NCBI GenBank assembly: GCA_945907085.1
Contig: CAMDSS010000069.1
Coordinates: 1-8,641 of the forward strand
Direction: 5' to 3'
Origin: Cyanobium sp. NIES-981
GTDB taxonomy: Bacteria > Cyanobacteriota > Cyanobacteriia > PCC-6307 > Cyanobiaceae
DNA: 8,641 bases
Both the position numbers and the translations under genes were made by a program. Of the stretch, positions 1 to 5,590 are shown in pieces. Numbering within the stretch: position 1 is the first letter of the stretch; every line of letters begins with the position of its first letter. A model generated the notes under the pieces. The model had not been told where the DNA came from. It worked only from the letters and a program-made list of their open reading frames with translations, and did no database searches.

Positions 1-738
1 GGTCCCTATGCCGTCATCGGGCCCGAGGTGGAAATTGGTGCCGCTAGCAAGATCGGCCCCCATGTGGTGCTCGATGGCCGGGTGCGCATGGGGGCCCGCA
101 ACCATATTTTCCCTGGAGCCTGCATTGGCCTTGAGCCCCAGGATCTCAAGTACGCCGGCGATCCCACCGCGGTGATTTTGGGAGATGACAACACCATCCG
201 AGAGTGCGTCACGATCAACCGGGCCACCACCGATGAGCAGGAAACCCGGCTGGGGAGTGGCAATTTGTTGATGGCCTATAGCCATCTCGGTCACAACTGT
301 GAACTGGGTGATCGGATCGTGATCGCCAACGGTGTAGCGGTGGCCGGTCACGTGGTGGTGGGCGATCGGGCCGTGATTGGAGGGGTGCTCGGTATCCATC
401 AGTTTGTGCACATCGGCACCATGGCGATGGTGGGTGGCATGAGTCGCATTGAGCGCGATGTGCCTCCGTTCACGATGGTGGAGGGGCACCCATCCCGGGT
501 TCGGGCCCTCAACAAAATTGGCCTGAAGCGCAGTGGCCTGGTCGATGCTGAGGGTGGTCAACAGTTCGCCGAACTCAAGTGGGTTTGGAGCTTGCTCTAC
601 CGGGAAAGGCTGCCCTTGGCCCAGGCCTTGGCTGCCCTGAGGAGCCAGCCCTTGGCTGGACCTGCGGCGGAATTGGTGGGTTTTCTTGAGGCTTCCGTAG
701 GCCCCAGCCGGCGGGGACCCATCCCCGGAGTCCGTTAA
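1..738 (+). CDS. lpxA: UDP-N-acetylglucosamine acyltransferase LpxA (5' end outside window)
   Basis: Cytoplasmic acyltransferase for the first step of lipid A synthesis, moving a 3-hydroxyacyl chain from acyl carrier protein to UDP-GlcNAc. The frame is open from base 1 and 245 residues are visible. The first visible residue matches about residue 27 of the E. coli protein as I remember it, so some 26 N-terminal residues lie outside the window. Seen: left-handed beta-helix hexapeptide repeats (IGPYAVIG-like units), the family block QDLKYAGDPT, SHLGHNCELG with the catalytic-type histidine encoded at 292-294, and GIHQF with the second conserved histidine. A helical C-terminal domain follows (LKWVWSLLYRERL). 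The stop TAA shares one base with the lpxB ATG, so the two are probably translationally coupled. In other cyanobacteria the pair usually follows lpxC and fabZ, which would lie upstream. Identity is clear; acyl-chain specificity cannot be read from the sequence. Confidence 0.96.
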   Translation, partial: GPYAVIGPEVEIGAASKIGPHVVLDGRVRMGARNHIFPGACIGLEPQDLKYAGDPTAVILGDDNTIRECVTINRATTDEQETRLGSGNLLMAYSHLGHNCELGDRIVIANGVAVAGHVVVGDRAVIGGVLGIHQFVHIGTMAMVGGMSRIERDVPPFTMVEGHPSRVRALNKIGLKRSGLVDAEGGQQFAELKWVWSLLYRERLPLAQALAALRSQPLAGPAAELVGFLEASVGPSRRGPIPGVR

Positions 739-1928
739 TGCTGCGTCTGTTGGTCAGCACGGGCGAGGTGTCTGGGGACCTCCAGGGTTCCCTTTTGGTC
801 AAAGCACTCCACGCGGAGGCCCAGCGCCGGGGCTTGGTCCTGGAGGTGGTCGCCCTTGGTGGTGAGCGGATGGAGCGGGCGGGGGCTGTTCTGTTGGCCA
901 ACACCACCCGGATGGGGGCCATTGGCCTGCTCGAGGCCATCCCCTTTGTGCTGCCCACCCTGCGGTTGCAGCGCCGGCTCAAGCGTTGGTTTAAGGGGGA
1001 GCCGCCGGATGGGGTGGTGTTGATCGATTACATGGGCCCAAACGTGAGCTTGGGGTTGCGCCTCAAGCGCAAGTTCCCCCAGGTGCCGGTCACCTATTAC
1101 ATCGCTCCCCAGGAGTGGGCCTTCAAATTCGGTATCGAAGGCCGCACCAACCTGATCAGCTTCACGAACCAGATCCTGGCGATCTTCCAGCAGGAGGCCC
1201 GCTTTTATCGGTGCCGCGGTGCCAATGTCACCTACGTGGGCCATCCCCTGCTCGACACCATCGGCGAGGTGCCCAGCCGGCCGGCTGCCCGCCAGCTCCT
1301 GGGGTTGAAGCAGGATGCCTCGGTGCTCCTGCTGATGCCGGCTTCGCGCCGGCAGGAGCTGCGCTTCATGCTGCCCCACATCGTGGCCGCCGCCGCCCAG
1401 TTGCAACAGCTTGACCCCTCCCTGCAGGTGGTGGTGCCGGCAGGGCTCCCGGGGTTTGAGACCCAGCTTTCGCTGCAACTCACCCAGGCTGGGGTGCGCG
1501 CCACCATCATCCCGGCGGCCGATTCCGATCGCCTCAAGGCGGCGCTGTGCGCTGCTGCTGATGTGGCGATTGCGAAATCCGGAACGGTGAACCTGGAGTT
1601 GGCCCTGCGCGGCGTCCCCCAGGTGGTGGTTTACCGGGTCAGTCGGGCGACGGCCTTTCTGGCCCGCCACATCTTGCGTTTCAGCGTGCCCCATATCTCG
1701 CCGGTGAATCTGGTGCTGGGTGAGCGCCTGGTGCCCGAGCTGCTCCAGGAAGACCTCCGGGCCAAAACGATCGTGGCGGAGGCCCTGCCATTACTCGATC
1801 CATCGGGCCCTGGGCGCCTTGAGATGCTCGCGGGCTACGACCGATTGCGCCTGGAGTTGGGCGAACCCGGAGTCACCCAGCGGGCGGCCTGCGCCATCCT
1901 GAACCAGGTGTTAGGTAGCAAGGCTTGA
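738..1928 (+). CDS. lpxB: Lipid-A-disaccharide synthase LpxB
   Basis: Glycosyltransferase (family GT19) that condenses UDP-2,3-diacylglucosamine with lipid X to form the lipid A disaccharide at the inner face of the cytoplasmic membrane. The 396-residue length is normal for the family. Motifs in order: STGEVSGDLQG (residues 7-17, the family SGD glycine-rich start), IDYMGPN (96-102), YYIAPQEWAFK (120-130), VGHPLLD (167-173), MPASRRQEL (200-208, in place of the common LPGSR), AKSGTVNLELAL (279-290, nucleotide-sugar binding) and VPHISPVNLVLGERLVPELL (317-336). The ATG start overlaps the lpxA stop as TAATG, which fixes it. The stop TGA overlaps the next gene by four bases. Seen directly: complete frame and motifs. 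Known of the family: reaction and location. No oddity apart from the usual cyanobacterial motif variants. Confidence 0.97.
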   Translation: MLRLLVSTGEVSGDLQGSLLVKALHAEAQRRGLVLEVVALGGERMERAGAVLLANTTRMGAIGLLEAIPFVLPTLRLQRRLKRWFKGEPPDGVVLIDYMGPNVSLGLRLKRKFPQVPVTYYIAPQEWAFKFGIEGRTNLISFTNQILAIFQQEARFYRCRGANVTYVGHPLLDTIGEVPSRPAARQLLGLKQDASVLLLMPASRRQELRFMLPHIVAAAAQLQQLDPSLQVVVPAGLPGFETQLSLQLTQAGVRATIIPAADSDRLKAALCAAADVAIAKSGTVNLELALRGVPQVVVYRVSRATAFLARHILRFSVPHISPVNLVLGERLVPELLQEDLRAKTIVAEALPLLDPSGPGRLEMLAGYDRLRLELGEPGVTQRAACAILNQVLGSKA

Positions 1929-2689
1929 ACAAACGGGCTTGGTTGGGGGCGTTGCAAGCGTTTGGGCTCTGGTCCAGTGCAGTAGCTGCAGGATGTCTTT
2001 TGGTTGGGGCGGCTGGCCTGGTAGGCGGGGCTCCGGTGTGGGCTGCCCCTGCAACCGCCTCTGCAATTGCCCCGACAAAGGGCCCGCTGCAGGAAGCGGT
2101 GCTGGCCGGGGGTTGTTTCTGGTGCCTTGAGCACGACCTCGAAACGCTCCCAGGGGTGGTTGAGGCCGTCAGTGGCTATAGCGGAGGCCACCTGGATAAC
2201 CCCACCTACGGGCAGGTTTCGTCAGAGAAAACCGGCCACCAGGAAGCTGTGCTGGTGCGGTTTGATCCCAAGCGGATCAGCTTCCCCACCCTGTTGCGCA
2301 GCTATTGGCGCAACGTGGATCCCCTCGATGGCGGCGGCCAGTTTTGCGATCGCGGCGATTCCTACCGGCCCGTGATCTTCACGGGCTCCAAGCTGCAGCA
2401 AGCCCAGGCCGAGGCCAGCCTCAAGGCCGCCGCCGCTGAATTGCATCGCCCAACCTCCGCCATTCGGGTGCAGATCAAGCCCCTGCAGCGCTTCTGGCCC
2501 GGCGAGGGTTATCACCAGCATTACGCCGTGCGCAATAGCGTCAAATACAACTACTACCGCTGGGCCTGCGGTCGGGATCGCCGCTTGGATGCCATCTGGG
2601 GCAAGCGAGCCCGTTCCGGCGGGGCCTGGTCAGGGAGCGTCCCCCAAGCAGCCGGGCCAAAACCGAGCTCAAAACGGAGGAAAAGCTGA
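1925..2689 (+). CDS. msrA: Peptide-methionine (S)-S-oxide reductase MsrA, probably exported
   Basis: Reduces the S form of methionine sulfoxide in proteins. The 254-residue product has a non-standard N-terminus: basic NKRAW, a long hydrophobic stretch (about residues 7-36) and a likely signal-peptidase site after VWA (residue 40). The catalytic domain follows, with GCFWC (63-67, nucleophile Cys64), GYSGG, KTGHQEAV, FCDRGDSYRPVIF, FWPGEGYHQHY, and a late RWACGRD whose Cys215 is a likely resolving cysteine. After about residue 226 there is a low-complexity basic tail ending KRRKS. The TTG start overlaps the lpxB TGA (TTGA) and has AGG at 1913-1915, nine bases upstream; it is the start that includes the whole signal peptide. 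A shorter form from an internal start would be cytoplasmic. Export is inferred from the leader. Linkage to lpxB suggests expression with envelope biogenesis. MsrA identity is very sure, start and export moderately so. Confidence 0.93.
   Translation: MNKRAWLGALQAFGLWSSAVAAGCLLVGAAGLVGGAPVWAAPATASAIAPTKGPLQEAVLAGGCFWCLEHDLETLPGVVEAVSGYSGGHLDNPTYGQVSSEKTGHQEAVLVRFDPKRISFPTLLRSYWRNVDPLDGGGQFCDRGDSYRPVIFTGSKLQQAQAEASLKAAAAELHRPTSAIRVQIKPLQRFWPGEGYHQHYAVRNSVKYNYYRWACGRDRRLDAIWGKRARSGGAWSGSVPQAAGPKPSSKRRKS
2346..2353 (+). repeat. Single HIP1-type octamer GCGATCGC
   Basis: One exact copy of the palindromic octamer GCGATCGC, known as the highly iterated palindrome of many cyanobacteria, lies inside msrA. 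It is the only exact copy I found in the window, so the genome is probably not strongly enriched for it. A single copy in GC-rich DNA could also be chance. Confidence 0.4.
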
Positions 2690-2757
2690 AGGAGGCTTTC
2701 GCCTCAAAATCCTAGAACCCCTGTCTGGGAAAGCTTTTTGACCAGACAGGCCTCCTT
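2689..2757 (+). other. Nested or competing stems around the terminator hairpin
   Basis: AAGGAGGC (2689-2696) is perfectly complementary to GCCTCCTT (2750-2757), so an 8-bp outer stem can enclose the 2720-2750 hairpin. The same left arm can instead fold locally: GAGGC (2692-2696) pairs with GCCTC (2701-2705) across a four-base TTTC loop. The local and long-range stems are mutually exclusive. This may simply stabilise a terminator, or protect the 3' end of the envelope mRNA; a switch is possible but not shown. Confidence 0.35.
2720..2750 (+). terminator. Perfect 9-bp hairpin after msrA, probable transcription terminator
   Basis: CCTGTCTGG (2720-2728) and CCAGACAGG (2742-2750) are perfect inverted repeats separated by 13 bases. 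The hairpin starts about 30 bases after the msrA stop. The downstream tract CCTCCTTT is only weakly T-rich, and the best T run (five Ts) is in the loop, so this is not a textbook intrinsic terminator. Its position at the end of the lpxA-lpxB-msrA run is the main reason for the call. Confidence 0.5.
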
Positions 2758-2799
2758 TGGGCGTACCTACCATTTTCGTCTCAAAGCGCCTACCTCTGT

Positions 2800-3039
2800 A
2801 TGTATCTGCTGACCATCCGAGACGGTCTGCAGACCCGCCATGTCGGGCCTTACCAGAGTCCGAAGCAGGCTTGCGATGATTTGGATCGCCTGCTGCCGCT
2901 CTGCACCGAACGGGCCCGCTGGCAGATTTACGCGCTTGAGGCGCCAGGCTGTGCGCTTGAGGCGCAAAACCGTGGGCTCGAGGCGTCAGAGCAAGTGCCA
3001 CGCAGCCTGGTGGGCCATGGCGTTAAGGCAGCTGCTTGA
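2800..3039 (+). CDS. Small uncharacterised protein with C-terminal heptapeptide repeats
   Basis: A 79-residue frame. I do not recognise a named family, though the first 50 residues read like a folded small protein (MYLLTIRDGLQTRHVGPYQS, then an acidic helix QACDDLDRLLP and RARWQIYALEA). From about residue 46 the chain contains ALEAPGC, ALEAQNR, GLEASEQ: three units of a 7-residue repeat, likely low-complexity or helical. There is no signal peptide or membrane segment. The ATG at 2800 is the only plausible start, as the frame is closed by TAG at 2713 and has no ATG, GTG or TTG between. No Shine-Dalgarno is visible. It lies between the terminator-like hairpin and a convergent gene, so it is probably its own transcription unit. 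An overlapping frame at 2840-3043 is less protein-like. Real gene likely, function unknown. Confidence 0.55.
   Translation: MYLLTIRDGLQTRHVGPYQSPKQACDDLDRLLPLCTERARWQIYALEAPGCALEAQNRGLEASEQVPRSLVGHGVKAAA
2932..2986 (+). repeat. Three tandem 21-base-period repeats inside a small gene
   Basis: GCGCTTGAGGCGC occurs exactly at 2932-2944 and 2953-2965, with a diverged third copy GGGCTCGAGGCGT at 2974-2986. The start-to-start spacing is 21 bases both times, so the frame is preserved and the protein carries a (A/G)LEA heptad-length repeat. Each core is itself an imperfect palindrome (GCGC...GCGC). The bases between copies differ, which suggests an old duplication or a selected motif rather than recent slippage. 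Confidence 0.75.
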
Positions 3040-3082
3040 TTGATTGGCCTCTTGATCGAGGGGCTTCTTGATTAGTGGTGGC
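3035..3082 (+). repeat. Degenerate 16-base tandem repeat at the junction of convergent genes
   Basis: CTTGAT recurs at 3035, 3051 and 3067, exactly 16 bases apart; positions 11-12 of the first two units are also partly conserved (GG-rich). The first copy covers the stop codon region of the plus-strand small gene, and the third covers the TAA stop of the minus-strand membrane protein gene. Within it, CCTC (3048-3051) and GAGG (3058-3061) form a weak 4-bp stem with a six-base loop. It could help end transcription from both sides, but it is too weak to call a terminator. Confidence 0.45.
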
Positions 3083-3356
3083 TTGCTGGGTCGTTACTGG
3101 GTTGACCCTTGCGCGGATAGCCGCGCAGCAAGCCGCTCTCGATCATGAGGCCCACGCCAGCATTGATCAGGATGAGGCCAAGGGTTCCGTACCAAAACCA
3201 GGGCCCAGGGCTGGTGATGGTGTCCACCTTGCCGGAGGCTGCAAGGGCTTGAATCCCCTTGCGGATCACCGCTTCACCAAACAGGCACAGGCCAGCGGGG
3301 AGAAGTAGAACGCCCAGTTGGGCTTTGACGTACCAGCGGATTTTCTGAACAGCCAT
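3072..3356 (-). CDS. Small conserved-looking membrane protein, function unknown
   Basis: A 94-residue protein with two predicted transmembrane helices, about residues 11-30 (AQLGVLLLPAGLCLFGEAV) and 52-75 (WFWYGTLGLILINAGVGLM). The N-terminus is basic (KIRWYVK), the loop between the helices is polar with TSPGP, and the tail is basic (RGYPRKG) and disordered, consistent with both ends in the cytoplasm. I recognise no named family. It follows pepA on the same strand with a 42-base gap, so it may be the last gene of that run. No clear Shine-Dalgarno precedes the ATG at 3356. Membrane topology is inferred from hydrophobicity only. The gene is supported by its coherent hydrophobic pattern and its position ending exactly before the convergent neighbour. 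What it does is not visible. Confidence 0.75.
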   Translation of the reverse strand: MAVQKIRWYVKAQLGVLLLPAGLCLFGEAVIRKGIQALAASGKVDTITSPGPWFWYGTLGLILINAGVGLMIESGLLRGYPRKGQPSNDPASHH

Positions 3357-3381
3357 AAAAGCAATGGTCGTTAAACAACAC

Positions 3382-3399
3382 GGTGCTTGATCAACAACC
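3382..3399. repeat. 18-base imperfect palindrome between pepA and the membrane gene
   Basis: GGTGCTTGATCAACAACC reads as GGT, two unpaired bases, TTGATCAA, two unpaired bases, ACC. The core TTGATCAA (3387-3394) is a perfect 8-base palindrome. It sits in the 42-base gap before the small membrane protein gene and touches the pepA stop codon. It could be a dimeric regulator site or a short mRNA hairpin. The CTTGAT half also matches the 16-base repeat units at 3035-3082. Confidence 0.35.
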
Positions 3400-4910
3400 T
3401 AGGTGGCTGCCGTAGCCCCTTGTTCAATCCACTGGACCAGGGTGCGCACCCCAAATCCCGTGGCTCCGGCTGGATCAATCCCCCGCTCTTTGTCGCTCCA
3501 GACCGTGCCGGCAATGTCGAGATGGGCCCAGGCCAGGTTGGGGCTGACGAAGTCTTGGAGGAACAGGGCCGCGGTGATGGAGCCCCCGGGCCTGGGTCCG
3601 GTGTTTTTCATGTCGGCTACGGGGCTTTTGAGCCCCTGCTTGTAGGAGGGCCGAAGCGGCATGCGCCACAGCGTTTCGCCGCCCGCCTCACCGGCGTTGA
3701 CGAGGGCCTGGGCCAGGCCATCACTGCTGGACCACAGTCCGGCGATTTCCTCGCCCAAGGCAATCAGGCAGGCTCCGGTGAGGGTGGCCAAATCCACCAC
3801 CACATCCGGTTCGAGCTTGCAGGCGTACACCAGGGCATCCGCCAGGGTGAGGCGCCCTTCGGCATCGGTGTTGTTGATCTCGATGGTTTTGCCATTGGAG
3901 GCTGTGACGATGTCGCCGGGGTGCACGGCACCGCCACTGATCATGTTTTCGCAGGAGGCCACGATGAAGTGCACCTCCACGCCGGCTGGCTGGAGTTGGG
4001 CGATGCTGCGGGCCGCTCCCAGCACGGCGGCACTGCCGCCCATGTCGTACTTCATCATTTCGATCTGGGAGCCAGCCGTTTTGAGGTTGTAGCCACCGGA
4101 ATCGAAGGTCAAGCCTTTGCCCACCAGGGCCACCTTGCGTTGGGCCGGGCCACTGGGGCGATAGGTGAGGTGGATGAATTTGGGGGGCAGATCCGAGCCT
4201 TGGGCGACGCCCAGGAAGGCCCCCATGCCGAGGGCTTCACAATCGCTGCGCTCCAACACCTTCAGCTCCAGTCCATAGGTCTGGGCGATCTGGGCTGCCG
4301 TGTCGGCCAGGTGCTGGGGGGTGGCCACATTGGGAGGGGCGGCCACCAGTTGGCGAGCCAGCTCCACCCCGGCGCAGGTGGCGTCCACCGCGGCGAAACA
4401 GGTCTGTTGAGCGCTATCCAAGCCAATCAGGCTCACCTGGTTGGGCAAGGCTTTGGGCTCGGCTTTGCTTTTAAAGCGCTGGTCTTGAAACAGGCTCAGG
4501 CGCACGGCTTCGGCCATGGCGCGGGCCGCGGCTCCAGCCCCCAGGCCCTCGGTGGGTAGGCAAAGGCCGAGATCCTGGGCGCCTGCCGCACAAGCGGCGC
4601 GGGCACCAGCAGCGCAGGCCATCCTGAGCCCGGCCAGATCAAACGCTGCGGCCTCGCCCAGGCCCACCAGGATCAGGGTTTGGGGGGAAGCTCCCAGGCG
4701 CTCCAGACTGACGCTTTCGCCCGGTTTGGCCTTGAACTGGCGCTGCTCGAGCCGCGGCAGCAGCTCGCTGCCGAAGAGGTTGGTCAAAACCTGGCGCCGA
4801 GGGTCTTCCGGATTGGAGTCGTTGTTGGCAAAGAGGCCTACCACCAAGGTGTCGCCGGCCCAGGCGCTGAGGGCGCTGGCCAGGTCTTGGGGGATGCAAC
4901 GAAACTCCAT
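3399..4910 (-). CDS. pepA: Leucyl aminopeptidase PepA (M17 family, cytosol aminopeptidase)
   Basis: Di-zinc/manganese exopeptidase removing N-terminal residues, normally a cytosolic hexamer. The 503-residue length equals that usual for bacterial PepA. The variable N-terminal domain covers about residues 1-170 and contains an alanine-rich duplication (ACAAGAR then ACAAGAQ, 98-112). The catalytic domain shows VGKGLTFDSGGYNLK (Lys265 and Asp270 as metal ligands, Lys277 catalytic), MKYDMGG (Asp289), and the family signature NTDAEGRL (347-354; Asp349, Glu351, catalytic-type Arg353), then DLATLTGA. All active-site positions are present. The ATG at 4910 gives the family-normal start MEFRCIP; the frame stays open 128 codons further upstream, but that stretch overlaps the GIY-YIG gene and does not resemble PepA. 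It lies 38 bases after that gene, with a possible own -10 element. In E. coli PepA also binds DNA in Xer recombination; whether this one does is unknown. Confidence 0.97.
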   Translation of the reverse strand: MEFRCIPQDLASALSAWAGDTLVVGLFANNDSNPEDPRRQVLTNLFGSELLPRLEQRQFKAKPGESVSLERLGASPQTLILVGLGEAAAFDLAGLRMACAAGARAACAAGAQDLGLCLPTEGLGAGAAARAMAEAVRLSLFQDQRFKSKAEPKALPNQVSLIGLDSAQQTCFAAVDATCAGVELARQLVAAPPNVATPQHLADTAAQIAQTYGLELKVLERSDCEALGMGAFLGVAQGSDLPPKFIHLTYRPSGPAQRKVALVGKGLTFDSGGYNLKTAGSQIEMMKYDMGGSAAVLGAARSIAQLQPAGVEVHFIVASCENMISGGAVHPGDIVTASNGKTIEINNTDAEGRLTLADALVYACKLEPDVVVDLATLTGACLIALGEEIAGLWSSSDGLAQALVNAGEAGGETLWRMPLRPSYKQGLKSPVADMKNTGPRPGGSITAALFLQDFVSPNLAWAHLDIAGTVWSDKERGIDPAGATGFGVRTLVQWIEQGATAAT

Positions 4911-4934
4911 GGACCACGGCCGGCTTAGGCCGAG

Positions 4935-4940
4935 ATCGTA
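4935..4940 (-). promoter_or_regulatory. Possible -10 element TACGAT before pepA
   Basis: On the minus strand CTGGCTACGATC lies in the short gap between the GIY-YIG gene and pepA; TACGAT ends 24 bases before the pepA ATG. An almost identical block (CTGCCTACGATC) lies at a matching distance before tyrS. TACGAT fits the TAnnnT pattern of a sigma-70 -10 box. No -35 box is recognisable. A 4-bp hairpin (CGGC, TTAG loop, GCCG, 4921-4932) lies between it and the start. Confidence 0.35.
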
Positions 4941-4948
4941 GCCAGGGC

Positions 4949-5590
4949 CTAATCCAGCCCAGCGGTGAAGGGCGTGGCCCAGCGTGCCCGGGTTTCTTTG
5001 TTGAATGGCGGCAACCAGCGCTGGATCAGGGCCTGCTCGAGGGCGCGCCTGGGTTTGATCTGGGCGGGCACATCGAGCCAAAACCGAATGCTCAGTTGCA
5101 GGCTGAGATTGGCCTTGAGCAGGGCTTCGCTGTAGGCCGCGAGGTAGCTCTTGCAATCGTGCTCCCCTTTCCAGCGCTGGTCGGCCCGGCCGGTTTCGCC
5201 CACGTAGAGCAGCAGGGGGCTGGAGCCGGGGCTGGGCTGATCCACCACGAAATACAGAGCTGCCCCCTGCTGGGGGGCCTGGGGCCAGCGCCAAAAGGAC
5301 AGGGCTTGGGGCCTGAGATCCAACGGATTGAACTGGGCTGCGGCGTCTTCAGGATCATCCAAGCCGCCATTGCCCTCGGCGTGGGCAAACAAAAGACCTT
5401 GCTCAGCGGGCCCCCGTTGGCCGTCGAAGAGGGGGTGTTGGTGCTCGGCCAGGCGCTGTTGCCAGTCCTCGAGCTGGTGCTTGAGCAGCGGCAAGGGATC
5501 GGGCCCGGCGGCAGAGCCATGGGGCTGGTCGCCCCCAATCCGTGGCCCCCCAATCCGTTGATCCCGAAACAGATCTCCCTGCCGTGCCAT
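4949..5590 (-). CDS. GIY-YIG nuclease-like protein, uncharacterised
   Basis: A 213-residue protein with a GIY-YIG fold in its C-terminal half. Seen: ALYFVVD (111-117, the GIY strand as LYF), LLLYVGETG (126-134, the YIG strand as YVG), then an arginine-rich helix GRADQRWKGEHDCKSY (134-149; Arg135 or Arg139 as the catalytic-type arginine), Glu185 in LEQALIQRWLPPFNKE and Asn197, at the places expected of the metal-binding glutamate and the conserved asparagine. The first 100 residues are glycine- and proline-rich with a helix near 34-52 and match no domain I know. The ATG shares its A with the TGA stop of the upstream helix-hairpin-helix gene (TGATG), fixing the start and implying coupled translation. 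Endonuclease activity follows from the fold and retained residues only. It resembles GIY-YIG proteins seen in other cyanobacteria rather than UvrC or a homing endonuclease. Function is unknown. Confidence 0.82.
   Translation of the reverse strand: MARQGDLFRDQRIGGPRIGGDQPHGSAAGPDPLPLLKHQLEDWQQRLAEHQHPLFDGQRGPAEQGLLFAHAEGNGGLDDPEDAAAQFNPLDLRPQALSFWRWPQAPQQGAALYFVVDQPSPGSSPLLLYVGETGRADQRWKGEHDCKSYLAAYSEALLKANLSLQLSIRFWLDVPAQIKPRRALEQALIQRWLPPFNKETRARWATPFTAGLD

Noticed and set aside
735..1694. 319-codon minus-strand open frame
   Set aside because: Antisense shadow of lpxB, with a His/Gln/Gly-rich product and no motifs.
2669..3001. 110-codon minus-strand open frame opposite the msrA 3' end and the small gene
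   Set aside because: It crosses the hairpin region and has a repetitive, unstructured product; the plus-strand 79-residue frame is more protein-like.
2840..3043. Alternative 67-codon plus-strand frame overlapping the small gene
   Set aside because: It is strongly Arg-rich in the way expected of a frame-shifted reading, and it would not preserve the LEA repeat pattern.
3387..4559. 390-codon plus-strand open frame
   Set aside because: It lies opposite the conserved catalytic half of pepA, and its glycine/histidine-rich translation matches no protein pattern.
4571..4620. Alanine-rich duplication in PepA (ACAAGAR/ACAAGAQ) as a possible insertion
   Set aside because: It lies in the variable N-terminal domain, and the total length is normal for PepA, so it is ordinary compositional drift.
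4911..5294. 128-codon in-frame upstream extension of pepA
   Set aside because: It overlaps the GIY-YIG gene in another frame, is low-complexity, and PepA length and N-terminus fit the ATG at 4910.
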